DNA of 39,251 bases, from positions 1 to 39,251 of the forward strand of contig NZ_VJZD01000067.1 in NCBI RefSeq assembly GCF_009377175.1, in the 5' to 3' direction. Positions 38,767 to 39,251 of this stretch are shown here, piece by piece. The position numbers and the translations under genes are program-made. The first letter of the stretch is position 1, and each line of letters starts with the position of its first letter. The stretch comes from Streptomyces adustus. Its GTDB lineage: Bacteria; Actinomycetota; Actinomycetes; Streptomycetales; Streptomycetaceae. The notes beneath the pieces were generated by a model. The model was not told the origin of the DNA and did no database searches. It saw only the letters and a list, made by a program, of their open reading frames with translations.

Positions 38767-39239
38767 CCGGCCGGGCCACGGGTCGTCGATGGCCGACTCT
38801 AGCGGTCCGGGGCGGTCGGTGCCCCGGGAAGTGCCCGGAACATCGCCTGGGGCGAGACCCGGATCCGGGTGGTGGACGCGGCCGCGGTGCCCGGTCGATC
38901 ACGGGTGGCGGCGCGGCCGTACGGTCATCGTCCGCCGCCCTGCGCCGCGACGCCATGGCGTGCGCCACGTCCGGCGGGCCCCGGCCCGCCGGGACGCCCG
39001 CCGCCCCGTCTGCCGGCCCCCGCGACAAGTGCCGCCGCACCGTGCGCAATTGACGGATCGGTGTGATCGCGCGGCTTGACGGTGTGCGCCGGCTGGGGGT
39101 TTGCTGTCCCGATCGGCCGATGGTGTGCCGACACCCGGCCGTGCCGCGCGAGGAAGCGGGCGCGGCGGCGCGAGGCGGCACGACGGCGTGCGAGGCTGCA
39201 CAAAGGCGTGCGAGCGACCAGAGGAGCACGAGGTACGAC
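38767..39239. other. Intergenic region at contig end
   Basis: No convincing gene is seen in these ~470 nt. On the plus strand TTGACG (39076-39081) and TTTGCT (39100-39105), 18 nt apart, could be a promoter, and GAGGAGCACGAGG (39221-39233) looks like a ribosome binding site. A rightward gene probably starts just beyond the contig edge. Confidence 0.4.
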
Positions 39240-39251
39240 CTGTCTCTTATA
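39240..39251 (+). other. Nextera/Tn5 mosaic-end adapter remnant
   Basis: The last 12 bases, CTGTCTCTTATA, equal the first 12 bases of the Nextera transposase adapter. The AT-rich end is unlike the surrounding GC-rich DNA. It should be treated as untrimmed adapter and not as genome. Confidence 0.9.

Noticed and set aside
1..39251. CRISPR arrays, tRNA or rRNA genes, riboswitches
   Set aside because: Read through on both strands; no regular direct repeats with spacers, cloverleaf or known aptamer core was recognised. This is a visual search and cannot exclude weak cases.

Overview
This window is high-GC actinobacterial chromosome, almost certainly Streptomyces. Coding frames have strongly GC-biased third positions, GTG and TTG starts occur, several genes look leaderless, and the content is typical: four TetR regulators, SoxR, NamZ, a YiaAB protein and a YidH/DUF202 pair. 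No tRNA, rRNA, insertion sequence, phage gene or CRISPR array was seen. The last 12 bases match the start of the Nextera (Tn5) mosaic-end adapter, so the right edge is a contig end carrying adapter and not genome sequence.

Layout. 1-2.8 kb (minus): a cut-off stand-alone type ISP C-terminal-domain gene, a GntR/HutC regulator and homogentisate dioxygenase hmgA (tyrosine catabolism), read as hmgA-gntR-ISP from a promoter with a candidate operator. 3.2-3.8 kb: a TetR gene. 3.86-10.13 kb: a two-gene cassette with its own promoter, an alpha/beta hydrolase overlapped by an 1810-residue caspase-STAND NTPase-WD40 protein. This is the most unusual content and looks like an NLR-like conflict/defence or programmed-death module. 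10.2-14.7 kb: a molybdopterin oxidoreductase, a small unknown protein and an orphan MalK-type ATPase.

14.7-23.9 kb: aldehyde and alcohol dehydrogenases, an EamA exporter, an ArsR-like regulator, TetR plus acyl-CoA dehydrogenase, YiaAB, TetR plus a convergent MaoC dehydratase, SoxR and a zinc-ribbon protein. Two palindrome families link these genes: AAACTA-N7-TARTTT upstream of the aldehyde dehydrogenase and between TetR and the acyl-CoA dehydrogenase; CTAAGC-N4-GCTYAG upstream of the second TetR and of MaoC.

24.1-29.6 kb: a secreted penicillin-acylase-type Ntn hydrolase, a second serine hydrolase and a Tat-type NamZ (DUF1343) muramidase. A perfect 21-bp inverted repeat lies between namZ and the next operon. 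29.8-35.3 kb: SDR, acyl-CoA synthetase and TetR (plus), then an acyl-CoA dehydrogenase and APH-like kinase (minus) that meet them at an 18-bp-stem terminator. This set matches the enzyme types of 4-oxo/4-hydroxy-acid (levulinate-type) catabolism, and both promoters carry an ACCGACCGGT-type palindrome. 35.6-38.8 kb: an MDR oxidoreductase, then minus-strand DMT transporter, Nudix hydrolase and two DUF202 membrane proteins. The final ~470 bases hold no complete gene.
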